From contig JAJTCI010000148.1 of NCBI GenBank assembly GCA_021323155.1, positions 1 to 6,170 on the forward strand: DNA of 6,170 bases, given 5' to 3'. The position numbers and the translations under genes were made by a program. A model generated the notes under the pieces. That model did no database searches. It was not told where the DNA came from and was given only the letters and a program-made list of their open reading frames with translations. Within the stretch, counting starts at the first letter, position 1. Every line of letters begins with the position of its first letter. Source of the DNA: Chitinophagaceae bacterium. GTDB taxonomy: Bacteria > Bacteroidota > Bacteroidia > Chitinophagales > Chitinophagaceae. Below, piece by piece: positions 1 through 5,970 of the stretch.

Positions 1-2132
1 GTATAATTACCGGGTGGGAGTTTTGGAAAATCCTTTCGGCGGTCATTAGTGGTGATCCAATCCTCTCCATAGCCTTCCAGTTTATACTGGTACTGGATCT
101 TCCCTGGTTGCGAGTAAAACAACCCGGTGTAATAAAAACTGATATTGTCTTCGCTTGCGGAAAATACATGGCCATCCCTTACATCTGCGTCATTCAGGAA
201 TAACTGTATACGATCAATCGTGATGCGGGGTTGCGCTTTTGCCAGTGAAGAAGTATAACGGTACACCGCATCGTTAGCGATGAAATAGATGTCGCCATTA
301 CTGCCCGCGGCTACTGCATTAAGGTCAGTGTTGATATCCCGCAATCCCTGCTCTGCGTCCAGGTAGCTGATCGCGCCTGTTTTTGTATCTATAATATCGA
401 TACCGGACTTATGTACCACGTATAGATTTCCGTTTCCGTCCGGCACCAGCGAAGTGATGTTTAAGTCGCTAAGTCCTTCTGCTAGGCCGTAATGCCGGAA
501 TTGGTTCCCATCGAACTTAACAAGGCCGCCATTGAAAGTCGTGAACCAGATCGTCCCCTGCGGATCTTCTGCCACCCGGTATGCCACTTCGCTTTTCAAT
601 CCCTGCGCCTGGCCATAGTTGGTGATCTGTCCTTTGTCAAGCATCGCGATGCCTTTGCCATCTGTGGCGAACCAGGTCCTGTCTTTACTGTCAACGAAAA
701 TATTGTAGATATAATTGGTGCCGATGCCACCGATCGTCGTTATACTTTCGATCGAGAGCGGGTGGTTGATATCGTTATTGGCCTCCGTCAGCCTGGCAAG
801 TGTTGCCCCTTCAAGACTGGCCAGCCAGACGTGGTCGTTCTTTCCTGTGATCGAGAGCACGCTGGCCGACTGCAACACCTTATTCTCCGTGATCTTTCTG
901 AACTTACCGTTTGCTGGGTCAAGGATAAACGCGCCGTTGCCCATCGTACCGATCCAGATATTCTCAAACTTATCTTCATACAGCGCGGTGATCTGGGAGT
1001 TGATGGTCACGGGTAGCCGGTAGATCCTTTCTTTCCATTGTCCGGAAGGATCTTTCTCCAAGTGCCGCAGCCCCTCCCGCACATTCATCCATAAATGATC
1101 GTCGCGATCGATGAGCAAGGTATGGGTGTTGGCTGCCTCAGCGGCGGGCAAGCTGATCAGGGACTGGAGTTTGCTGCCATTGGTTCGGATGAGTTGGTCG
1201 TTGCTGGCAGCCCAGGTATTCCCTTCAGCGTCTTGTAAAAAATGTGTAATAACCAGGTCAAGGTGTTTTACGAGTCTCTCCGGGATGTCCTCGTGCGCCC
1301 CTGGGTCTGTTGATAAACCCGCCTTATATACACCATCGTTGTACCCGATCCATAAATGCTGCCCCGAGATCAAAATCGCATTGACCTTGCCCCTTGGCCA
1401 GTTCCGGTTGTAGGCAAAACCCGGTGTTGTTGAATTTTGACGGTACACTATCCCAATGCCTCCGTCATCTGTTCCGTAATAAATATCCTTATTCCGGCTG
1501 GCCAGGCACCTTACAATATTATCCTGCAGGCCGTCAGTAGTGGTGTATTGTTTTATATGTTTCTTGTCCTTAACTGAACAGAGATTGATACCGCGATCGG
1601 TGGCGGCGACAACCCCGGTATTGTCTGCCATAACATCGTACACATAATCATCACTAAGTCCGTCATCTGTGTTGATGTTATAGAATTGCTTATCCTTATA
1701 ATAATAAAGCCCTTCACCCGCCGTGGCGATCCAAACCACCCCTGCCGAATCCTGTATGATCTTTTTGATTGCTTTAGTAGGATGCCCCTCTTCGGGGTTT
1801 TGAAGAACTAGTTGGTGCTGCTGCAACCACCCCAGCTTGCCATCGCCGAAGCCTATCCAGGTCTTTCCATCTTTTGTCTCGCAAATGGACGTGACATCCG
1901 TTGGAACGTTTTTCTCCGCTTGTACCTTCTGGAATGAAACACCGTCAAATCGATAGAGACCGGTGGTGGCACCAACCAGGATATAACCCCGGCTTTCCTG
2001 GTACAGGCAATTGATTGTAGGCGCTACGGCGCCGCCGGGCAACGTATATGTTTTATAAAATGGAGTTTGGGCGAAAGAACGGGAAGACAGGAACAACAGG
2101 ATCAGGAAGACGGTGCGGGCAGTAAACGTCAT
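1..2132 (-). CDS. Two-component regulator propeller sensor (Reg_prop x14 + Y_Y_Y), 3' end missing
   Basis: The reading frame is open from ATG at 2132 to the window edge (710 residues, no stop). A signal peptide covers residues 1-21 (hydrophobic LILLFLSS, then SFA before Gln22). About 14 propeller-blade motifs follow from residue 50 to 627, with cores such as KTWIGFGDG, VVWIATAGEG, HLWIGYNDG, NIWIGTMGNG and TIWFTTFNGG. A Y_Y_Y-type domain starts near residue 640 (SFYYTGLFYS, YQYKLEGYGEDW, LPPGNY). Fourteen blades fit the two seven-bladed periplasmic propellers known from Bacteroidota hybrid two-component sensors. In that family a membrane helix and a cytoplasmic output follow: a histidine kinase, a kinase fused to receiver and AraC domains, or a LuxR-type helix-turn-helix. 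That part is outside the window, so the output type is unknown. The ATG lies 2 bp after the stop of the YceI gene at 2135, which suggests translational coupling. Many family members sense glycans; the ligand here is not evident. Confidence 0.93.
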   Translation of the reverse strand, partial: MTFTARTVFLILLFLSSRSFAQTPFYKTYTLPGGAVAPTINCLYQESRGYILVGATTGLYRFDGVSFQKVQAEKNVPTDVTSICETKDGKTWIGFGDGKLGWLQQHQLVLQNPEEGHPTKAIKKIIQDSAGVVWIATAGEGLYYYKDKQFYNINTDDGLSDDYVYDVMADNTGVVAATDRGINLCSVKDKKHIKQYTTTDGLQDNIVRCLASRNKDIYYGTDDGGIGIVYRQNSTTPGFAYNRNWPRGKVNAILISGQHLWIGYNDGVYKAGLSTDPGAHEDIPERLVKHLDLVITHFLQDAEGNTWAASNDQLIRTNGSKLQSLISLPAAEAANTHTLLIDRDDHLWMNVREGLRHLEKDPSGQWKERIYRLPVTINSQITALYEDKFENIWIGTMGNGAFILDPANGKFRKITENKVLQSASVLSITGKNDHVWLASLEGATLARLTEANNDINHPLSIESITTIGGIGTNYIYNIFVDSKDRTWFATDGKGIAMLDKGQITNYGQAQGLKSEVAYRVAEDPQGTIWFTTFNGGLVKFDGNQFRHYGLAEGLSDLNITSLVPDGNGNLYVVHKSGIDIIDTKTGAISYLDAEQGLRDINTDLNAVAAGSNGDIYFIANDAVYRYTSSLAKAQPRITIDRIQLFLNDADVRDGHVFSASEDNISFYYTGLFYSQPGKIQYQYKLEGYGEDWITTNDRRKDFPKLPPGNY

Positions 2133-2134
2133 TG

Positions 2135-2701
2135 CTACCTTGGTTGTAAAGTAGATGCTACCTCCACTTTTATCTCGTTCGCCAGTTTCTGGTATACTAC
2201 TTTAGGAATAGGGATATTATGGTCGTTCAGTAAAACCGTGAAATTACTCTGTAAGGTAAAGATATTATCCTTTATGTTGAGGGTGCTTTTAATGATCCGC
2301 TCTTTCTCTACCCCGTGTATGTTCAGCATACCCTTCGCGCGTACGGCATACGATCCGTTCTTTGTAAATTCAACGTCTTCTATGATCTTGCCTTTGAAAG
2401 AAGCCTCGGGGTACTTCTCCGTCTGCATATAATTCTCGTTGAAATGCTCTCGCTGCGTCTTGCTGTTGAATCCCTGGAATGAACTGATAGCTACTTTAAA
2501 AGAGAATTCGCTTTTAGCAGTGTCCAGCAAACCTACGAGCCCGTCCGAAGAAGCCTTAATGATCTCCAGCGGCGCATCCGAACGGAAATGGATCTTGCCG
2601 GTCGTGGCATGAAACAACTTGGGCGCGGGAACCCAGGCAGTGAAGGCGACCATGCCTCCGGCCAGGATCATTACCCATTTTAAAAAGAGACGCCCATTCA
2701 T
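2135..2701 (-). CDS. YceI family protein (second copy)
   Basis: This 188-residue protein has the length and layout of an exported YceI lipocalin-like barrel. Residues 1-22 form an N-terminal hydrophobic segment (LFLKWVMILAGGMVAF); the cleavage site after Ala22 is not a clean AxA, so it might stay anchored. Family hallmarks follow: TGKIHFRSDAPLEIIKA near residues 34-50, SEFSFKVAISSFQGF near 64-78, REHFNENYM (84-92) and KYPEASFKGKI (97-107). YceI proteins are periplasmic or secreted, and crystallised members hold a polyisoprenoid chain in the barrel; the ligand here is unknown. It is clearly paralogous to the YceI protein at 3707-4258 but diverged, with a different C-terminus (HNIPIPKVVYQKLANEI in place of the charged EFNVSGEAIHEKK). 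It lies 39 bp after the DUF5777 barrel gene and 2 bp before the propeller sensor, so it is probably cotranscribed with both. Confidence 0.92.
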   Translation of the reverse strand: MNGRLFLKWVMILAGGMVAFTAWVPAPKLFHATTGKIHFRSDAPLEIIKASSDGLVGLLDTAKSEFSFKVAISSFQGFNSKTQREHFNENYMQTEKYPEASFKGKIIEDVEFTKNGSYAVRAKGMLNIHGVEKERIIKSTLNIKDNIFTLQSNFTVLLNDHNIPIPKVVYQKLANEIKVEVASTLQPR

Positions 2702-2740
2702 TGCTGCAATTTACTTCATCAAAAACTGGAAAGATGTTAA

Positions 2741-3682
2741 TTACTTCCTTTTGCCAATCTGGAAAACCCTTGAGATGTTAAAGCCAAAATGAATATCGCC
2801 ATTGCCCCAGTCACCCGGCGTCTCCGTTATGAACTGGCGCTCGGTCATACCCCTCGAATTGGTAAAATGCAGCTGGAAAACGTGTCCCCCTGTTTCAATA
2901 TCGAAGCCAATGGAAAGGGGATTTCTCAACTCAGAACCTGCCATCATTTCTAGTTTGTGGTCCGGCAATTGGTAATAATACTCCAGGTTGATACTTAGCC
3001 GCTGGGTGAGTTTCAACCGGCCACCTACACCCAGGGAAAATAGATCGTTGGGGTCACCGGCACGTGGCACCACGTTACTGTGCACCCACGTAGGCATCAG
3101 TTGCAACGAAAAGTCAGTACTGAATTTTCTGGCGAGGATCAGCTGCGTTACGTAAGACACTTTATCACTGGTATGCAGCTTCACCACTACAGGGATATTG
3201 TAATTATTCTTGATCGATGCCGTGTCCGTAGAGAACATCATGCCTGCCATTACGCTGAGCGACACGGGCATCTTTTTCTCTCCCGTCGCCTGGCGAAGTA
3301 CGCGGTACTTAAAGAAGGCGTCATACTGTTTCTGGAACGTACTACGGCCCCAGCCCACCATCAGCCTGTCGGTGATGCCATAGTCAAGTCCCATTCTCAT
3401 AGTCGCGTTGTCCAGTCCGAACAACTGGTAAAACCCGTTGTTCAGCGTTCCAAAACGGTGTGAGATTTTCATATCGAGAATCCCCTTGGGAATATTCTCG
3501 ATCGAATGGCCGTTGATGATACGCGTGGTCTTGAACGTGGCTTCCACCAGCTCGGTGCTTGACTTTTTAGCATCCAGTTCCTCGTCCATCAGCTTATCGA
3601 TGTCAAGGGAATCATCCTGAGCCATTAGAGAGGCGGATGCAAACAGCGCCAGCATTGTTAGTTTCAGATTTCTCATAATCAT
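2741..3682 (-). CDS. DUF5777 family beta-barrel protein
   Basis: This 313-residue protein has a signal peptide with likely cleavage after LMA (residue 21), an acidic N-terminal stretch (DDSLDIDKLMDEELD), then a body that resembles the DUF5777 beta-barrel family of Bacteroidota. Recognisable segments are TFKTTRIINGHSIE (49-62), PKGILDMKISHRFGTL (65-80), FGLDNATMRMGLDYGITDRL (88-107) and WGRSTFQKQYDAFFKYR (111-127). The rest alternates polar and hydrophobic residues with many aromatics, as expected of outer-membrane strands, and ends in a strand-like HFGFNISRVFQIG. The family has no assigned biochemical function; outer-membrane location is inferred. ATG at 3682 and an in-frame ATG at 3676 are both possible, and neither has a Shine-Dalgarno sequence. 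The gene sits between two YceI genes (24 bp after one, 39 bp before the other), which suggests that barrel and YceI proteins work together. Confidence 0.9.
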   Translation of the reverse strand: MIMRNLKLTMLALFASASLMAQDDSLDIDKLMDEELDAKKSSTELVEATFKTTRIINGHSIENIPKGILDMKISHRFGTLNNGFYQLFGLDNATMRMGLDYGITDRLMVGWGRSTFQKQYDAFFKYRVLRQATGEKKMPVSLSVMAGMMFSTDTASIKNNYNIPVVVKLHTSDKVSYVTQLILARKFSTDFSLQLMPTWVHSNVVPRAGDPNDLFSLGVGGRLKLTQRLSINLEYYYQLPDHKLEMMAGSELRNPLSIGFDIETGGHVFQLHFTNSRGMTERQFITETPGDWGNGDIHFGFNISRVFQIGKRK

Positions 3683-3706
3683 TATTTGGCGATTCGGGGT
3701 AAGGGC

Positions 3707-4258
3707 CTATTTCTTATCGTAAGTGCAGTCGACTTTTACGGTGATCGTCTGGGCGATCTTCTTCTCGTGGATGGCTTCGCCGCTCACGTTAAACTCGGAA
3801 CGCTTCACCTTAAACTCCGCCTTTGCTGTCACCTTGCCGCCCTTTACGGTGATCGTACCGCTGGTGGTAAGTGGCTTCGTCACATCCTTGATGGTGAGAT
3901 TACCCGCTACGGTAACATTATAGGTGCCATCCTTGCTGAAATCAACAGCGGAAATATTGCTGATGGTGCCGGTAAAACTCGCCTTAGGGTATTTAGCCGA
4001 GTTCATGTACGTATCACCGTTAAAGTGCTTCTGCATGTCTACGCTCTTGAATTTGAAACCAAGGATTGCTACCCTGAAATCGAATTTCCCGGTAGTGGCA
4101 TTCAGGGTGCTTACCACCTCGTTATTGGTCGCGTTGATATCTTCGATAGGCGTGCTCGAATGAAACGAGATCTTACCGTTCTTGGTTAAATAACTTTGTG
4201 AAAACGCACTGGCTGTGCCTGCCACCACGAAACTCAGTAATACGATCAGCTTTTTCAT
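3707..4258 (-). CDS. YceI family protein (first copy)
   Basis: This 183-residue protein has a classical signal peptide (MKKLIVLLSFVVAGTASA, with cleavage near residues 18-20) and a full YceI domain. Typical segments are NGKISFHSSTPIEDINA (27-43), GKFDFRVAILGFKF (57-70), MQKHFNGDTYMNSAKYPKAS (75-94) and DGTYNVTVAGNLTIKDVTK (110-128). YceI barrels bind long isoprenoid lipids in characterised relatives, so a role in carrying or handling a quinone-like or carotenoid-like lipid in the periplasm is possible but not shown. The C-terminal part (KVKRSEFNVSGEAIHEKKIA) differs from the second copy at 2135-2701. The gene follows the monoheme lipoprotein after 26 bp of AT-rich sequence and precedes the DUF5777 gene by 24 bp. 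It carries one Cys (178) and no heme motif. The A-rich leader without a Shine-Dalgarno sequence is normal for Bacteroidota. Confidence 0.94.
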   Translation of the reverse strand: MKKLIVLLSFVVAGTASAFSQSYLTKNGKISFHSSTPIEDINATNNEVVSTLNATTGKFDFRVAILGFKFKSVDMQKHFNGDTYMNSAKYPKASFTGTISNISAVDFSKDGTYNVTVAGNLTIKDVTKPLTTSGTITVKGGKVTAKAEFKVKRSEFNVSGEAIHEKKIAQTITVKVDCTYDKK

Positions 4259-4284
4259 AATTATCGGTTTTTAGATTTTTAACT

Positions 4285-4668
4285 TTAATTGTTTGGTGCA
4301 CCTCTGTTCACCCAGGCAATGATCTTGTCAATATTGCACTTGGCCATTTTGGGCTGGTTGAAAGGCATCGGCGTCGCACCGGGTGAATGTGTTACGGCAA
4401 GTACTAGCTTGCCGCTGTTTACAAAATTGTTTTTTAGTAACGTATAGTCGTCGAACTTTCTGCCGCCACTTGCGGACGCCGTACCTGAATGGCAGGCGTA
4501 ACAATTAGCCGATAGGATGGCCACGATGTCCGTGCTGTATTTCACATTTGTGGTGTCGCAACTGGCTGCTTGCGGGTAAACCAATTCGGCCTTATCATAG
4601 TAACACCCGCTGAGGATCAGTGTGACTAAAATGGTGGTCAGCGATAAAATAGCCAGGCTTTTTTTCAT
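4285..4668 (-). CDS. Monoheme c-type cytochrome lipoprotein
   Basis: This 127-residue protein starts with a lipoprotein signal peptide whose lipobox is LILSGC, lipidated at Cys22. One covalent heme motif, CYACH, is at residues 56-60. Met101 within ATPMP is the probable distal heme ligand, and Cys37 and Cys111 could pair as a disulfide. It ends with the module's W-V-x-x-GAPNN tail. It is therefore a small membrane-tethered electron carrier or heme-bearing subunit facing the periplasm or cell surface; its partner and redox role are not evident. Residues 37-127 align with the C-terminal half of the diheme lipoprotein encoded just upstream, at roughly 45% identity by hand alignment, including shared CDTT, VTHSPG, TPMP and GAPNN segments, so the two arose by duplication. 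The gap to the upstream gene is only 10 bp. There is no clear Bacteroidota surface-export signal after the lipid Cys (YYDKAE is at best weak). Confidence 0.88.
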   Translation of the reverse strand: MKKSLAILSLTTILVTLILSGCYYDKAELVYPQAASCDTTNVKYSTDIVAILSANCYACHSGTASASGGRKFDDYTLLKNNFVNSGKLVLAVTHSPGATPMPFNQPKMAKCNIDKIIAWVNRGAPNN

Positions 4669-4678
4669 TGCTTTGGTT

Positions 4679-5383
4679 TTAATTATTGGGTGCGCCGGAC
4701 TGGATCCATTTCTTGATCACGGTGATCTGGCATTCCTGCAGTTTCGGATTGCCCATCGGCATTGGTGTATAACCTGGTGAATGCGTTACCGCTCCCGCCA
4801 GCCTTCCATTGTCCGCTACCGCTTTCAGCCCCGCATGTGTACTGTAATTAAGACCCCCCGAAGGTGTCGCGCCGCTATGGCAATTGATACAATTGGCATC
4901 TACGATCTTTTTCACCGATGTATACGTGAACACCGTGGTATCGCAAGCGGAGGTGGCACAGCCCGCGGTATTCTTAGCCCCTTGGTTGATCCAGTCTTTT
5001 ATCAACGTGATCTGCGCCGGTAATAAACGCGGGTACGGTGCTCTTGGCATACGATCGTCTTCATCCTCTTCCACCAACACCCTGTACACCTTGCTGCCTG
5101 CGGCGTTGCCGGGTTTGATGTCTTTTTTCATAATGTTCGCGTAAGAATCAAAGACATAACCTTCCTGGGCAGTAGCTGCGTTGTGGCAACCACTCTTTGC
5201 GCAACTGCTGCGAAAGATGGGAAGAATGTCACTCTCGAAACAAACCTCTGCCGTCCCGGGAGGAGTTACACCGCCGCCCGTTCCACCACCGGTCCCCGGG
5301 TCAATGGGATTCACGATCGCGTGTTTACAGGCATACAGAATGATCATTCCAAATATGAGTATCAGTACCAGCGTTTTTTTCAT
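4679..5383 (-). CDS. Diheme c-type cytochrome lipoprotein
   Basis: This 234-residue protein has a lipoprotein signal peptide (ILYAC, lipidated at Cys19) and a Gly/Thr/Pro linker at 28-44 that would hold the heme domains off the membrane. Two heme modules follow. Module 1 (about 48-138) has the motif C61-AKSG-C66-H67, a CX4CH spacing, then a very acidic EEDEDD patch (105-110) and Met112 in RMPR as a possible axial ligand. Module 2 (147-234) has a standard CINCH at 165-169, Met208 in TPMP, and the tail W-I-x-x-GAPNN. Both modules resemble the cytochrome c-like domains found in Bacteroidota and Planctomycetes envelope proteins. It probably passes electrons at the outer membrane, perhaps with the monoheme lipoprotein encoded 10 bp downstream; partners and potentials are unknown. 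The ATG at 5383 directly precedes the Lys-rich signal peptide (MKKT) and lies 12 bp after the OB-fold gene's stop. Confidence 0.88.
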   Translation of the reverse strand: MKKTLVLILIFGMIILYACKHAIVNPIDPGTGGGTGGGVTPPGTAEVCFESDILPIFRSSCAKSGCHNAATAQEGYVFDSYANIMKKDIKPGNAAGSKVYRVLVEEDEDDRMPRAPYPRLLPAQITLIKDWINQGAKNTAGCATSACDTTVFTYTSVKKIVDANCINCHSGATPSGGLNYSTHAGLKAVADNGRLAGAVTHSPGYTPMPMGNPKLQECQITVIKKWIQSGAPNN

Positions 5384-5395
5384 AGGACCGTCCGC

Positions 5396-5821
5396 TTATT
5401 TCTTTATGATGACACCTTCATTGATCGGGATGCTCGTAAGAAGAAATCCTGTACAGATACCTTTAAAGGTGATCGTACTTCCCGTTTTGATCTCTCCCGG
5501 GTCATCTTTGAATTTGCAATTGATCGTTACCTCCGGATCAGAGGTAGCTAACTCCACACTCGTCATATTGGCGTCGTCTTTAGTCACTGACTTAACAACC
5601 CCGGTAACTTGGATTGCTTTGTTGTTGTAAAGAGTATCCGCTTGGGACTCGTTGGTGCTGTAAGCTTTATATAACTGCTCGGCAGTCACCTCGATACCCT
5701 GCTCCTTTTTCACATCCCGGTGTGGTTTGCTGTTGAGGTAGTATACGTAGCCCTTAACAATTCCAAAAACCAAAAGGCAAGCGACCAGAATGCCCAATAC
5801 CGCTTTTTGCCATGTCTTCAT
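5396..5821 (-). CDS. Membrane-anchored OB-fold (tRNA_anti-like) protein
   Basis: This 141-residue protein has one N-terminal membrane segment (residues 7-29) without a lipobox, so it is probably anchored in the inner membrane with the rest in the periplasm. Residues 44-141 match the tRNA_anti-like OB-fold pattern of Bacteroidota: VTAEQLYKAYSTNESQAD, LYNNKAIQVTGVVKSV (64-79), then alternating beta-strands ending in FKGICTGFLL and a short Ile-rich tail. Cys102 (INCKF) and Cys123 (GICTG) could form a disulfide. Despite the family name, nothing suggests tRNA binding in an exported protein; the function is unknown. It is the first gene of the predicted operon. The ATG at 5821 is preceded by AGGA with a 5-bp spacing, one of the better ribosome-binding candidates in the window. 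An adaptor or assembly role for the downstream heme lipoproteins is conceivable but unsupported by any motif. Confidence 0.85.
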   Translation of the reverse strand: MKTWQKAVLGILVACLLVFGIVKGYVYYLNSKPHRDVKKEQGIEVTAEQLYKAYSTNESQADTLYNNKAIQVTGVVKSVTKDDANMTSVELATSDPEVTINCKFKDDPGEIKTGSTITFKGICTGFLLTSIPINEGVIIKK

Positions 5822-5826
5822 TGCAA

Positions 5827-5830
5827 TCCT
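5827..5830 (-). promoter_or_regulatory. Shine-Dalgarno-like AGGA of the OB-fold gene
   Basis: AGGA on the minus strand ends 5 bp before the ATG at 5821, which supports that start. Most other starts in the operon have only A-rich or featureless leaders, as is common in Bacteroidota. Confidence 0.4.
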
Positions 5831-5831
5831 G

Positions 5832-5844
5832 TTTGAGTCTCAAA
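5832..5844. repeat. Short palindrome TTTGAG-N1-CTCAAA
   Basis: A perfect 6-bp inverted repeat around one central base lies 10 bp upstream of the OB-fold start codon and overlaps the weak -7-like element. It could be an operator half-site pair or chance; as an RNA hairpin its 1-nt loop is too small unless outer pairs open. Confidence 0.35.
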
Positions 5845-5852
5845 AATCGGTC

Positions 5853-5970
5853 ATGTAAAGGGCGTTCTGCAGCAAAACTGACTGAACCGGGATTTTAAGC
5901 TACTGAAACGGTAAATCGGGCTGGATGGAGGTTGCTTTAAGCTGAAGCAGTGGGGGTTAACCCTTTACAT
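5853..5970. repeat. 10-bp inverted repeat ATGTAAAGGG / CCCTTTACAT bracketing the intergenic region
   Basis: ATGTAAAGGG at 5853-5862 is the exact reverse complement of CCCTTTACAT at 5961-5970, with 98 bp between them. The second arm lies inside the last codons of recR (Tyr-Val-Lys-Gly). In a recR read-through transcript the arms could pair and loop out the intergenic RNA. A chance origin is possible for arms of this size. Confidence 0.3.
5881..5913. repeat. Imperfect 12-bp direct repeat, 21 bp apart
   Basis: ACTGAACCGGGA (5881-5892) and ACTGAAACGGTA (5902-5913) match at 10 of 12 positions. The 21-bp period equals two helical turns, so both copies face the same side of the DNA, as tandem activator sites often do. 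The repeat lies just upstream of the weak promoter candidate. No regulator is identified. Confidence 0.35.

Larger units (their letters stand above)
5822..5956 (-). promoter_or_regulatory. Intergenic region, probable promoter region of the operon
   Basis: This is the only non-coding gap longer than 40 bp in the window, and all seven genes beyond it are tightly packed, so the operon promoter most likely lies here. A weak match to the Bacteroidota primary-sigma promoter is visible on the minus strand: TTTG at 5876-5873 and GATTTTTG (consensus TAnnTTTG, one mismatch) at 5848-5841, with a 24-bp spacer that is longer than usual. This would start transcription roughly 10-15 bp before the ATG at 5821. 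No strong recR terminator is visible; a 5-bp stem (TGCTT/AAGCA) just after the recR stop lacks a U-run, so read-through from recR is possible. Confidence 0.35.

Noticed and set aside
492..1413. Open plus-strand frames of 100-174 codons
   Set aside because: They lie wholly opposite the propeller sensor frame, which is open through the whole stretch and has recognisable blade motifs; the plus-strand translations show no domain or sensible composition.
3080..4189. Plus-strand frames of 127 and 167 codons opposite the DUF5777 and first YceI genes
   Set aside because: They are antisense shadows; the minus-strand proteins have signal peptides and family motifs, the plus-strand ones do not.
5252..5302. 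Gly/Thr/Pro-rich stretch as a tandem repeat or assembly artefact
   Set aside because: It is a short in-frame low-complexity linker between the lipid anchor and the first heme module, common in lipoproteins.
5181..5630. Plus-strand frame of 149 codons with hydrophobic stretches
   Set aside because: It spans parts of two well-supported minus-strand genes and their junction; its apparent membrane segments are the complement of the hydrophilic, Gly/Pro-rich coding sequence.
5396..5821. OB-fold protein as the heme chaperone CcmE
   Set aside because: The anchor-plus-OB layout is similar, but the protein has no His-containing heme attachment motif (its only His is in the juxtamembrane PHRD), and it fits the tRNA_anti-like pattern better.
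5937..5953. Hairpin after recR (TGCTT / AAGCA) as a rho-independent terminator
   Set aside because: The stem is only 5 bp, weak in GC, and not followed by a T-run in the direction of recR transcription.
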